Origin: Hydrogenophilales bacterium
GTDB lineage: Bacteria; Pseudomonadota; Gammaproteobacteria; Burkholderiales; Eutrophovitaceae
Assembly: GCA_902601765.1 (NCBI GenBank)
Contig: CACKOO010000003.1
Coordinates: 42,391-106,390 of the forward strand
Length of the DNA: 64,000 nt
Reading direction: 5' to 3'
The translations under genes and the position numbers were made by a program. The notes beneath the pieces were generated by a model, which was not told where the DNA came from, searched no databases, and saw only the letters and a program-made list of their open reading frames with translations. Below, piece after piece: positions 39,654-49,530 of this stretch (position 1 is its first letter; every line of letters starts with the position of its first letter).

Positions 39654-41306
39654 ATGAATAAAAAAATGGATTTACTAAGAATCCTAGGTGCAGCACGAGG
39701 CGATATTTATGGTGGCTTGACGGCTGCTGTGGTTGCGCTTCCCTTGGCGCTAGCGTTTGGAGTGGCATCTGGCGCTGGCGCCATATCAGGCTTATATGGC
39801 GCAATCTTAGTTGGTTTCTTTGCATCTATGTTTGGTGGTACTCCAACGCAGGTTTCCGGGCCAACTGGGCCGATGACCGTAATTATGACAGCCATCATCA
39901 TGCAATACGCGCATGACCCATCTCTCGCATTTGCTGTAGTAATTGCCGGAGGAGCCTTGCAAATATGTTTTGGACTTTTGGGATGGGGTAAGTACGTATC
40001 GCAAATGCCATATCCCGTGGTTTCGGGTTTCATGAGTGGCATAGGATGTATAATAATTATACTTCAATTATCAACATTTTTTGGGTATCCCCCTGTTAAA
40101 GACGGCATATTATCATCGCTAGAAGCGCTACCGATGTTTATGGCATCTCCTAACATACACGCCCTCATTAGCGGGGCAATCGCACTCGCAGTCGTTATTA
40201 TGGTGCCTAAAAAAATCCACTCGATTGCACCACCACCATTATTAGCTCTGATAATAGGAACTCTTGTCGGGTTTGCTTTTATCACTGAGGCTCCCATCAT
40301 TGGTGAAATTCCGAGGGGTATTCCAGCCTTAAATGTTCCAGTTATTCCCATTTCCGAGATACCATCCTTGCTGGGAAGCGCTTTTATTCTCGCTACCCTA
40401 GGAACTATCGATAGTCTATTAACATCACTAGTTGCTGACAATCTCACCAGAACACAGCATGATTCGAATCGTGAACTCTTCGGGCAAGGGATTGGCAATA
40501 TTGTCGCTGGTTTTTTTGGTGGAATACCAGGGGCCGGCGCAACTATGAGAACTGTAGTAAACATTAAAGCTGGTGCCCGAACAAAACTTTCTGGAATTCT
40601 TCACTCAGTAGTTTTAGCACTTGTTTTACTAGGCTTTGCTCCAATCGCTGAAAATATACCCCTTGCTGTACTGGCTGGGATACTAATAAAAGTTGGGTGG
40701 GATATTATAGACTGGAATTATATAAAACGTCTTAATAGAGGTGATCCTAACGGCCTAATCGTTATGCTTTCAGTTCTGGTTCTTACAGTAATAGTTGACT
40801 TGATTATAGCGGTTGGCGTAGGTCTGATATTACAATTCTTGTTAAGTGCAAAAAAACAAGAAGCATATGAGACCAAGCAGATAAAAAAATATTTTCCTAA
40901 AAACAAGATCAATAATGTTCTTTCCGATAAGCAGTTAGAAGAACTAAATGATTCACGCGATAAGATAGGGGTTATCGAACTTAATGGGCCCTTTTCATTT
41001 TGTTCGGCAAAAGAATTAGCGTCTAATTTTGGTGAATTATCAAAATATGAGGTGGCGATTATTAACCTGACGAGGCTCGAACACATCGATACATCAGTTG
41101 CATTAACCATAAACGATCTCTTAAATTTTTCCGATGCAAATGACAATCAGGTTATAATAGCAGGCTTGAGTGACATCAATAAAAACTTTCTTAACGGACT
41201 CAAGATTTTGAATATAACAAAAACCACCATGAAATCGTCCTTAACACTAGCTCTGGCGAAGGGAAAAGAAATCTGCGAGGAAGCTGGTACTGTCGAGAAG
41301 AATTAA
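39654..41306 (+). CDS. SulP family anion transporter with C-terminal STAS domain
   Basis: GDIYGGLTAAVVALPLALAFGVASG, PTQVSGPTGPMTV; STAS-like tail after TM domain. Confidence 0.92.
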   Translation: MNKKMDLLRILGAARGDIYGGLTAAVVALPLALAFGVASGAGAISGLYGAILVGFFASMFGGTPTQVSGPTGPMTVIMTAIIMQYAHDPSLAFAVVIAGGALQICFGLLGWGKYVSQMPYPVVSGFMSGIGCIIIILQLSTFFGYPPVKDGILSSLEALPMFMASPNIHALISGAIALAVVIMVPKKIHSIAPPPLLALIIGTLVGFAFITEAPIIGEIPRGIPALNVPVIPISEIPSLLGSAFILATLGTIDSLLTSLVADNLTRTQHDSNRELFGQGIGNIVAGFFGGIPGAGATMRTVVNIKAGARTKLSGILHSVVLALVLLGFAPIAENIPLAVLAGILIKVGWDIIDWNYIKRLNRGDPNGLIVMLSVLVLTVIVDLIIAVGVGLILQFLLSAKKQEAYETKQIKKYFPKNKINNVLSDKQLEELNDSRDKIGVIELNGPFSFCSAKELASNFGELSKYEVAIINLTRLEHIDTSVALTINDLLNFSDANDNQVIIAGLSDINKNFLNGLKILNITKTTMKSSLTLALAKGKEICEEAGTVEKN

Positions 41307-41372
41307 ATTTTAGTAAGTAGAAACTTCAATTGAGTTAACACAAAACGCTGTAACTTTAACTAAGAGAAACGC

Positions 41373-42584
41373 ATGACACCCTCTAATTTGTCTGAACTCA
41401 ATATAGAGAAAAAGATAACTACTTCGCAAGCAGGTAGAAAATCAAAAAAAAATAATCGGTTAGTAGCTTTAGCTTTAACAGCCACGATCGCTTTAGCATT
41501 GATTCTCCTCAAACCCTATTACAGCACCCCCAAAGTTTCGCTATCTAAGGTAACCATGGTTTTTCCATCTCAAAAATACACTTTGTTGAATGCAGCCGGG
41601 TATGTTGTTCCGCAGAGAAAAGCATCACTTTCATCCAAAGCACAAGGTAGACTTGAATGGCTGGGAGTATTAGAGGGGAGTAAAGTTAAAAAAGGAGAGA
41701 TAATAGCCCGATTAGAGAAAAACGATGTAGAGGCGGCTTACCAGAAATCTTTAGCACAAAACGAAGTTGCCAAAGCCAATTTAAATAAAGGATTGGCCGA
41801 GCTTCGGGAGGCTAAACTCAATGTCAGGCGTTCGAAAGAATTATTTGAAAAAAAATATATTTCGCAAGCACAGCATGACTCAAATCTTAGTCATTTAGAA
41901 AAATCATCTGCCTCAATAGAAGCGTTAAAAGCAACCATCAAATCTGGAGAAGCTAGTATACGGGTTGCGAAAATAGCAGTCGAGCAAACTGTAATAACGG
42001 CCCCATTTGATGGGGTTATTTTAACTAAATCAGCAAATGTAGGGGATAATATTACCCCTTTCTCATCAGCTGCAGACAGCAAAGGCGCCGTTGTAACAAT
42101 CGCTGACATGAATACACTAGAGGTTGAAGCCGATGTTTCTGAGTCAAGAATATATCAAATCGAAATCGAGCAGCCATGCCAAATTTCACTCGATGCTATT
42201 CCAGATATAAGGCTTACTGGCTTTGTTTCGAGAATGGTTCCGACGGTAGATAGATCGAAAGCAACGGTATTAGTAAAAATTCAATTTACAGAATACGATC
42301 CACGAGTTCTTCCAGATATGAGCGCAAAAGTTGCTTTTTTGACCCAAAAAGTTCCTGAAAAAGAGAAAAACGCAGTGCCTGCAATTTTTCCTTCTGCAAT
42401 CGTTAACAAAGATTCCAAAAATATAGTGTACCTTTTTAAAGAGGGTTATATATATGAAATACCCGTCCAGTTAGGAAAAAAAATTGGGGGGAAAATAGAA
42501 ATTTCAGGTTTAGAAGTTGGTGATGAAATAGTTGTAAATCCAACAAATAATTTGCAGAATGGTTTAAGGGTTGAGAGGCAATAG
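41373..42584 (+). CDS. Efflux periplasmic adaptor subunit (MacA/HlyD family)
   Basis: N-terminal TM, GRLEWLGVLEGSKVKKGEIIARLE, VITAPFDGVILTKSANVGDNITP. Confidence 0.88.
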   Translation: MTPSNLSELNIEKKITTSQAGRKSKKNNRLVALALTATIALALILLKPYYSTPKVSLSKVTMVFPSQKYTLLNAAGYVVPQRKASLSSKAQGRLEWLGVLEGSKVKKGEIIARLEKNDVEAAYQKSLAQNEVAKANLNKGLAELREAKLNVRRSKELFEKKYISQAQHDSNLSHLEKSSASIEALKATIKSGEASIRVAKIAVEQTVITAPFDGVILTKSANVGDNITPFSSAADSKGAVVTIADMNTLEVEADVSESRIYQIEIEQPCQISLDAIPDIRLTGFVSRMVPTVDRSKATVLVKIQFTEYDPRVLPDMSAKVAFLTQKVPEKEKNAVPAIFPSAIVNKDSKNIVYLFKEGYIYEIPVQLGKKIGGKIEISGLEVGDEIVVNPTNNLQNGLRVERQ

Positions 42585-43290
42585 TGGTGCTAACTTGGAT
42601 ATTGATTTGGTAAGAATTAATGAATTGAGAAAATCATACTTTCGAGGTGAACAAACTGTAACTGTTCTGAAAGGAATCAACCTCAAAGTGCAAAATGGCG
42701 GCTTTACCGCACTAATGGGGCCTTCAGGATCTGGAAAAAGTACTCTTTTAAACCTAATAGCGGGAATCGACAAGCCAGACAGCGGTAGACTGACAGTATC
42801 TGGAATCGATATCACAAGCTTGTCTGAAAGTGATTTAGCGGAGTGGCGCTCGCAAAATATTGGATTTATTTTTCAATTTTATAACCTTATGCCGGTTTTA
42901 ACGGCAGCTCAAAATGTAGAACTACCACTTTTGCTTCTAAATTTTACATCAAAAGCACGTCGATCACGCGCTCGTATGGTTTTGGAAATGGTCGGTCTTG
43001 AGGATAGACTTGATCACTATCCAAATGAATTATCGGGAGGACAACAACAAAGAGTAGCAATAGCTCGGGCAATAGTTACTGACCCTACACTAATAGTCGC
43101 TGATGAGCCAACTGGTGATTTAGATCGACAGTCAGCGTCAGATGTCTTAGATTTGTTACAAAGGCTAAACCTAGAAGTCGGTAAAACTATAATTATGGTT
43201 ACCCATGATATTCATGCTACTCGATCCGCAAAAGATGTTATTCATCTTGATAAAGGTGAACTAGTAGAGAATAAGCCGCTGGCCTATTAA
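42571..43290 (+). CDS. ABC transporter ATP-binding protein (MacB/LolD-like)
   Basis: MGPSGSGKSTLLNLIAGIDKPDSG, LSGGQQQRVAIARAIVTDPTLIVADEPTGDLD. Confidence 0.93.
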   Translation: MRGNSGANLDIDLVRINELRKSYFRGEQTVTVLKGINLKVQNGGFTALMGPSGSGKSTLLNLIAGIDKPDSGRLTVSGIDITSLSESDLAEWRSQNIGFIFQFYNLMPVLTAAQNVELPLLLLNFTSKARRSRARMVLEMVGLEDRLDHYPNELSGGQQQRVAIARAIVTDPTLIVADEPTGDLDRQSASDVLDLLQRLNLEVGKTIIMVTHDIHATRSAKDVIHLDKGELVENKPLAY

Positions 43291-43292
43291 AA

Positions 43293-44459
43293 ATGTTATT
43301 TATTTTAAACATATCGCTTAAAAATGCTTTCCGCCATAAAATTAGAACGATACTCACCTTACTGGGTTTAGCAGTCGCTTTACTAGCGTTTGGTTTGCTT
43401 CAAACCGTTATAACAGCCTGGTATTCAAAAGCCACCTCTGCCTCTACAGCACGTCTAGTTACCAGAAATGCAACATCACTTATTTTTGACCTTCCAATTT
43501 ACTATAAAGATCAAATCAGAGGAATAAAGGGAATCACAGAAGTAGCCCATGCTCAGTGGTTTGGAGGAATATACAAATTACCAAAAAACTTTTTCCCCCA
43601 ATTCGCGGTATCAAGTAATTATTTAGATGTCTACTCTGATTTCATCCTAACAGACGAAAAAAAAATCGCATGGATTAATGAAAAACGGGGAGCCATAGTT
43701 GGAAGACAATTAGCAAATCGCTTTAATTTTAAAGAAGGCGACAGAATACAATTAAAGGGTACTATTTACCCCGGTAATTGGGAATTTATTATAAAAGGAG
43801 TTTACGAAGGATCCGACGACACAAAAGTTACAGACAGAATGTTTTTCCACTGGGATTATTTAAATTCATATATTCTGGGTATACCCAAAAACAACCTTGC
43901 GGCACCAAACAATGTTGGCGTTTTTATATCAACAATTGATGATTCCCGTAACGCCGCGAGAATTTCGGATAATATCGATACTTTTTTTAAAAACTCTGTT
44001 GCTCCTAGTTACACCGAAACAGAACAAGCTTTTCAATTAGGTTTTGTCGCAATGTCGGATCAAATTATTGAAGCTATTAGGACTGTATCCTATGTGATAG
44101 TGTTGATAATACTTGCCGTAATGGCTAACACCATGTCCATGAGCGTAAGGGAGAGAACTAGAGAATTAGCAACTATGAAGGCACTAGGGTTTAAGCCAAG
44201 TTTCCTAAGCACGCTAATTTTCTCGGAATCATTATTAATTGCTCTAATCGGAGGAAGCATTGGTATGTTGTTAACACCTCCTTCGGCAAGCGCGTTTCAA
44301 TTGGTCACTGATAATATATTCCCAGTTTTTGCAGTTTCACAAAAAACCGTGATGCTGCAAATCATCTGTGCCTCATCAGTAGGAGTATTAGCTGCAATCG
44401 CACCAGCCATCAATGTTTTTAAAATAAAAGTAGTTGATGGCCTTAAAACTGTCACCTAA
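43293..44459 (+). CDS. ABC transporter permease (FtsX/MacB-type)
   Basis: LKNAFRHKIRTILTLLGLAVALLAF; SVRERTRELATMKALGFKPSFLSTLIFSES. Confidence 0.9.
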   Translation: MLFILNISLKNAFRHKIRTILTLLGLAVALLAFGLLQTVITAWYSKATSASTARLVTRNATSLIFDLPIYYKDQIRGIKGITEVAHAQWFGGIYKLPKNFFPQFAVSSNYLDVYSDFILTDEKKIAWINEKRGAIVGRQLANRFNFKEGDRIQLKGTIYPGNWEFIIKGVYEGSDDTKVTDRMFFHWDYLNSYILGIPKNNLAAPNNVGVFISTIDDSRNAARISDNIDTFFKNSVAPSYTETEQAFQLGFVAMSDQIIEAIRTVSYVIVLIILAVMANTMSMSVRERTRELATMKALGFKPSFLSTLIFSESLLIALIGGSIGMLLTPPSASAFQLVTDNIFPVFAVSQKTVMLQIICASSVGVLAAIAPAINVFKIKVVDGLKTVT

Positions 44460-44463
44460 ACCA

Positions 44464-45630
44464 ATGAAAGTGCCAATTTTATATGTATTACGAAACCTCT
44501 GGGTCAGAAAGATAACAACATGCCTCACTGCGGGGGGATTATCCTTAGTTGTATTTGTTTTCGCGTCTATTCTAATGCTTGATGAAGGCTTGAAAAAAAC
44601 GCTTGTAAACACAGGAGAACTAAATAATATTATTGTAACGAGAAAAGGGTCTGACACGGAAGTTCAAAGTGGTATTTATAGAAATCAAGCTGCGATCATT
44701 GAGAATAACCCGATAGTAGAATTTTATGAAACAGGGAAACCCTTTATATCTAAAGAAAGTGTTGTTCTGATATCATTATTTAAAAAAAATGCCGCACAAC
44801 AGTCTAATGTGGTTGTCAGAGGAACCTCCGCCAAAGGTTTTCAACTTAGACCTCAGGTGGAAATTGTAGAAGGTAGGAATTTCCGACCTGGCACAAGAGA
44901 AATATTAATTGGCTCGGCGATTTCCAAGGGCTATGCTGGAGCACGGATCGGGGATGACCTGTATTTTGCTCAGGGAAATTGGCGTATTGTTGGGAGGTTT
45001 GACGCTAAAAATACTGCTTTTGACTCCGAGATATGGGGAGACGTAGAACAATTAATGCAAGCTTTTCGCCGAGATAATTTTTCAGTACTTGTTTTTAGAT
45101 CGACTGAAAAGAAATCCCCTGAACAAATTCAAATCGAATTTGATGCTGATCCTAGGTTATCGCAAGAAGTTAAACGAGAACAAAATTTTTACCGAGATCA
45201 ATCGAAAGCATTATCAAAATTTATAAATATTTTAGGAATCACATTAACGATTATTTTTTCTATAGGAGCCACTATCGGATCTATGATTACGATGAACGCA
45301 ACTGTAACCCACAGGACCAGTGAAATAGGAACTTTAAGAGCTCTCGGTTTCAAGAAAAAAGATATCCTTATAGCGTTCTTGCTGGAATCAACTATCCTTG
45401 GGGCTCTGGGTGGAATTTTTGGAATATCAGGATCTTTGTTAATGGAATTTTCCTCTTTCACCACAACAAATTTTCAAACATTTGCAGACCTATCATTTGG
45501 TTTCGTAATGACACCGGTGATAGTCTTTAAGGCGCTAAGTATCGCTACTATAATGGGCGTGATCGGCGGTGCCTTACCCGCCATTCACGCCGCAAACTTG
45601 GAAATAGTAGATTCTCTAAGAAGCAATTAG
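44464..45630 (+). CDS. ABC transporter permease (FtsX/MacB-type), second copy; ORF track start 44434, ATG 44464 preferred
   Basis: YVLRNLWVRKITTCLTAGGLSLVVFVF; VTHRTSEIGTLRALGFKKKDILIAFLLES. Confidence 0.9.
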   Translation: MKVPILYVLRNLWVRKITTCLTAGGLSLVVFVFASILMLDEGLKKTLVNTGELNNIIVTRKGSDTEVQSGIYRNQAAIIENNPIVEFYETGKPFISKESVVLISLFKKNAAQQSNVVVRGTSAKGFQLRPQVEIVEGRNFRPGTREILIGSAISKGYAGARIGDDLYFAQGNWRIVGRFDAKNTAFDSEIWGDVEQLMQAFRRDNFSVLVFRSTEKKSPEQIQIEFDADPRLSQEVKREQNFYRDQSKALSKFINILGITLTIIFSIGATIGSMITMNATVTHRTSEIGTLRALGFKKKDILIAFLLESTILGALGGIFGISGSLLMEFSSFTTTNFQTFADLSFGFVMTPVIVFKALSIATIMGVIGGALPAIHAANLEIVDSLRSN

Positions 45631-45645
45631 AAAAATTCAACGAGC

Positions 45646-47130
45646 TTAACAAGAAACATAGCTCGTCTTTACAGTCGTATAAAATTCTTTTGCATAACTT
45701 CCCTGTTCCCTCGCCCCATAGCTTGAACCTTTTGCGCCTCCGAATGGAACATGGTAGTCAACACCTGCTGTTGGCAAATTTACCATTACCATTCCAGCTT
45801 GAGCATTTTTCCTAAAATGTGATGCATACTTTAGTGATTTCGTTACAATCCCGGAAGACAAGCCGAAGTTAGTAGCATTTGCAGTGGCAAGTGCCTCATC
45901 ATAATCCGAAACCTTTATTACGGTCGCGACTGGTCCAAATACCTCCTCTTGATTAACTTTCATATTATTTTCAGTTTCCGTAAATAAAGCTGGCTCCAAG
46001 TAAAACCCTTCCGTATCTCTGGTCAAAAGATTACCACCGTAAATAAGCTTGGCGCCTTCTTTTTTTGCCTCTTCAATGTAAAATAGATCTTGATCGAGTT
46101 GATTCTTATCGACTACAGGACCGATATGCGTCCCTTGCTTCAGAGCATTATCAACGACTGTATTTGCTAATCGATCTTGCATTGCTTTTACAAATTGATC
46201 ATGTATATTTTTACAAACAATAAGACGTGAAGATGCGGTACACCTTTGTCCAGTAGAGAAATACGCTCCATTAATAGCACAATTGACAGCCACATCAATA
46301 TCCGCATCATCCATTACGACTAATGGATTCTTGCCCCCCATCTCCAACTGAAATTTAGCCATGCGCGCCACAGCCTCTTTTGCTATTTGTTGTCCTGTCG
46401 CAGCTGATCCCGTGAAACTAATTGCGTTAACACGAGGGTCATTAACAATAGTATTACCCACCTCACTGCCTTTACCAATTAAAAAATTGAAAACGCCCGG
46501 TGGCAACCCAACATCCACAATTATTTTAGCTATCTCTGCCGCCATAGCCGGCACTAGGGTAGCTGGTTTAAAAACCACAGTGTTACCAAAAGCCAAGGCT
46601 GGAGCAATTTTCCACGCGGGAATAGCGGCTGGAAAATTCCAAGGAGATATAATACCCACTACTCCAACTGGTTCACGGGTAATCTCAATATCCACAGAGG
46701 TTCTAACCGATGGAACTAAATCACCTGTCAATCTCAAAACTTCTCCCGCAAAAAATTTAAAAACACTGCCAGCTCGCACTACCTCACCCACTCCTTCCGG
46801 TAGAGTTTTTCCTTCTTCCCGAGATAAAACTGCTCCCAATTCATCCTTACGGGCGATTATATTATTTCCAATGGTATCCAATATGTCTGATCTCATTTGA
46901 ATATTCGATCTTGCCCAATCATTAGCGGCACTAGAAGCAGCTCCGATCGCATCTAGGGTTAATTTAGCGTCAGCCTGAGTGTATTCGGCAACTACATCAT
47001 TAACATCCGACGGATTTATATCGACCGAATCTACTGGTTGATCAATCCACTCACCTCCTACATAATTGTGCAACCTATTCATGGTTTTTCTCGCTCCTTT
47101 AATTTGGTTATAATGCAAGGTAACAACCAT
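45646..47130 (-). CDS. Aldehyde dehydrogenase family (2-oxoglutarate semialdehyde dehydrogenase-like)
   Basis: GIISPWNFPAAIPAWKIAPALAFGNTVVFKPA, FQLEMGGKNPLVVMDDAD, STGQRCTASSRLIV. Confidence 0.9.
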   Translation of the reverse strand: MVVTLHYNQIKGARKTMNRLHNYVGGEWIDQPVDSVDINPSDVNDVVAEYTQADAKLTLDAIGAASSAANDWARSNIQMRSDILDTIGNNIIARKDELGAVLSREEGKTLPEGVGEVVRAGSVFKFFAGEVLRLTGDLVPSVRTSVDIEITREPVGVVGIISPWNFPAAIPAWKIAPALAFGNTVVFKPATLVPAMAAEIAKIIVDVGLPPGVFNFLIGKGSEVGNTIVNDPRVNAISFTGSAATGQQIAKEAVARMAKFQLEMGGKNPLVVMDDADIDVAVNCAINGAYFSTGQRCTASSRLIVCKNIHDQFVKAMQDRLANTVVDNALKQGTHIGPVVDKNQLDQDLFYIEEAKKEGAKLIYGGNLLTRDTEGFYLEPALFTETENNMKVNQEEVFGPVATVIKVSDYDEALATANATNFGLSSGIVTKSLKYASHFRKNAQAGMVMVNLPTAGVDYHVPFGGAKGSSYGAREQGSYAKEFYTTVKTSYVSC

Positions 47131-47154
47131 TAGCCTATTTGAATATCACAAAAA

Positions 47155-47817
47155 ATGAAAGCTGTAGTTATACCAGTCACTGCATTCGAGCAAAACTGCT
47201 CTATATTGATTTGCGAAGACACACTCCAAGCGGCTGTTGTTGATCCGGGAGGAAATCTTGATGAGATTCTCGAGAAAATAGATGAATTGCGAGTAAAGGT
47301 GGTATTAATTCTTATTACTCATGGACATTTAGACCACTGTGGAAGTGCCAGTGAATTAAAAAGTATACTTGATGTAAATATAGAAGGACCCCACCGGGAC
47401 GACGATTTTTGGATTTTACAGCTATCAGAACAAGGAAATAAATTTGGAATGCCAAACGCCAAAACTTTCGAACCTGACCGGTGGTTAGAGCATGGGGACA
47501 GAGTAAAATTTGGAAACGTTCATTTAGACGTACTACACTGTCCGGGTCACACCCCCGGGCACGTGGTATTTTATAACTCCCTTGAGAAAGTTGCAATTGT
47601 AGGAGATGTATTATTCTCCGGCTCCATAGGACGGACCGATTTTCCACGCGGTGATCACTCCGAACTGATAAATTCAATAACAAAAGTTTTGTGGCCACTC
47701 GGTTCTGAAATAAAATTTTTACCAGGTCATGGCCCAATATCGACGTTTAAAAAAGAGCGCATGTCAAATCCTTTTGTATCTGATCAAGTTCTATCGAAGA
47801 AGCTCCCTAATAATTAG
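47155..47817 (+). CDS. MBL-fold metallohydrolase (glyoxalase II-like, YcbL type)
   Basis: LITHGHLDHCGSASEL, HCPGHTPGHVVFY, LPGHGPIST. Confidence 0.9.
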   Translation: MKAVVIPVTAFEQNCSILICEDTLQAAVVDPGGNLDEILEKIDELRVKVVLILITHGHLDHCGSASELKSILDVNIEGPHRDDDFWILQLSEQGNKFGMPNAKTFEPDRWLEHGDRVKFGNVHLDVLHCPGHTPGHVVFYNSLEKVAIVGDVLFSGSIGRTDFPRGDHSELINSITKVLWPLGSEIKFLPGHGPISTFKKERMSNPFVSDQVLSKKLPNN

Positions 47818-47821
47818 ATGA

Positions 47822-48922
47822 TCAATTTGTAAGATAAGTCTTTACCACATCCATATCCGGATCGAATCCCAGGCCGGGCCCTTTAGGCACGCTAAAATTA
47901 CCTTCCATTGGATTTAATATTTCTTCCGGGTATAAATTTGCTTCGGGCTTGACAAAAAAACGCTCCACAAACCCAGGGGTATTAGAAACTTGAGACAAGT
48001 GCAAAGTAGCCAGAAATCCAGGACCGAAGTATGGAGAATGCGGCATTACCTGAACTCCACATGACTCACACAAGTTAATGACTTTTCTAAACTCAGTTAT
48101 ACCGCCTACTTTTGTAACACTTGGCTGGGCAAAGTCTATCGCACCTTTTTGCAGCATATCCCTAAATTGAAACGCCGTACATGCATGTTCTCCTGACGCG
48201 ATTCTTACTCCTGTTTCATTTTTTAGGTAAGAAAGTCCTGAGAAGTCTTCTGGCGGACTTAATGGTTCTTCCAACCAATATAAATTATATTCTCTTAAAG
48301 CTAATACCATCTCCCTAGCTTCCAAGAGAGTCCAGGGACAATTAGTATCCAACATTAAAGGTATTTCAGGACCAACTACATCGCGGGCTGAATGTACCTC
48401 CGCTAATCCAACCTCATGTAATTTTATCATCCCATAACCTAAAGACCTTGCCGCTTTCACCCTGTCTGCTACCAATTCCGGATCTTCGTATCTCCATAAG
48501 CTTGCGTACGCTGGAACCCTGGAGTTACCCGATGATCCAAATATTTCGAAAATAGGTTGGTTTAAACGCTTACCCAACAAATCCCAAAGTGCTATGTCTA
48601 CCCCACTAATCGCAAACATAGTAATTCCGTATCTCCCATACATGTGTAACATTTTTTGTAGATCGGCGTTAATCCCTAGGACATCCCTTACATCTTTACC
48701 AATTAATAACGGCTTAACCATATGTTCAATCGCTGCTGCTACCGCGGGCCGGCAATGGTAAGCAAATGCCTCTCCCCAGCCAATTAGACCACTATCTGAC
48801 TCCAACTTGATTAGACAAAAGTCCAGACCACTCGCTTTCAAAAAACTTTTGGGTGATTCAACTTTAGTGCCTCGATCAAATGGTATCTCTAACTCGAAAA
48901 CTTCTACATTAGCTATTTTCAC
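47822..48922 (-). CDS. Mandelate racemase/muconate lactonizing enzyme (enolase superfamily) protein
   Basis: GMIKLHEVG, PLMLDTNCPW, LYWLEEPLSPPED, RIASGEHACT, KVGGITEFRKV, MPHSPYFGPG. Confidence 0.9.
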   Translation of the reverse strand: MKIANVEVFELEIPFDRGTKVESPKSFLKASGLDFCLIKLESDSGLIGWGEAFAYHCRPAVAAAIEHMVKPLLIGKDVRDVLGINADLQKMLHMYGRYGITMFAISGVDIALWDLLGKRLNQPIFEIFGSSGNSRVPAYASLWRYEDPELVADRVKAARSLGYGMIKLHEVGLAEVHSARDVVGPEIPLMLDTNCPWTLLEAREMVLALREYNLYWLEEPLSPPEDFSGLSYLKNETGVRIASGEHACTAFQFRDMLQKGAIDFAQPSVTKVGGITEFRKVINLCESCGVQVMPHSPYFGPGFLATLHLSQVSNTPGFVERFFVKPEANLYPEEILNPMEGNFSVPKGPGLGFDPDMDVVKTYLTN

Positions 48923-48987
48923 GAAAAAATATCCTAATCATCATTTATAAGTATCGCAAAGGTGCTAAGCAAGGATTTGTTAGGCAT

Positions 48988-49015
48988 AAAAAAACCCGGA
49001 CAACCGGGTTTTTTT
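48988..49015 (-). terminator. Intrinsic terminator downstream of the csp gene
   Basis: AAAAAAACCCGG-acaa-CCGGGTTTTTTT perfect inverted repeat with U-tract. Confidence 0.92.
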
Positions 49016-49035
49016 ACATTCCATAATTTTGGTCC

Positions 49036-49242
49036 TTACTCCATCGCTTTTATTGCAACCGCCTGGTCTCCCTTAGGACCAGTGGTAACCTCAAAAGAAA
49101 CCTTTTGGTTTTCTTGAAGGGTCTTAAAACCATCCCCTTCTATCGCAGAAAAATGTGCAAAAAGATCTTTCCCACCATCGTCTGGAGTTATAAAACCAAA
49201 ACCCTTCGACTCGTTGAACCACTTAACAGTACCGGTACCCAT
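49036..49242 (-). CDS. Cold-shock domain protein (CspA family)
   Basis: [34 protein letters not shown]. Confidence 0.97.
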   Translation of the reverse strand: MGTGTVKWFNESKGFGFITPDDGGKDLFAHFSAIEGDGFKTLQENQKVSFEVTTGPKGDQAVAIKAME

Positions 49243-49530
49243 CTAATATTTAACCTTCCCAGAAAAACTTAATTTCTTATTCTTTGAAAATAACACCCCA
49301 CCTAACTACGGTAAACAATTGCATAACTTATTTCGAAAACAACCTGCGTAGTTAAGCATAAGTAATAAGGATACTTTTATATTGAATAAACATCAAGCCA
49401 TAAATTTTCTCACTATATCAATTATCAATACCTTAAATAACCCAGAAAAAAATATTTACAAACATTAATGCAAAACAAAAGTTTGTAGCTTATTATGATT
49501 GTAAAAATAATTGAATAGGAGCACTAAATC

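Noticed and set aside
40064-40564. 166-aa minus-strand ORF
   Set aside because: Antisense to SulP transmembrane domain; Pro/Ser/Ile-rich shadow translation.
46361-46900. 179-aa plus-strand ORF
   Set aside because: Antisense to the conserved aldehyde dehydrogenase; no recognisable motif.
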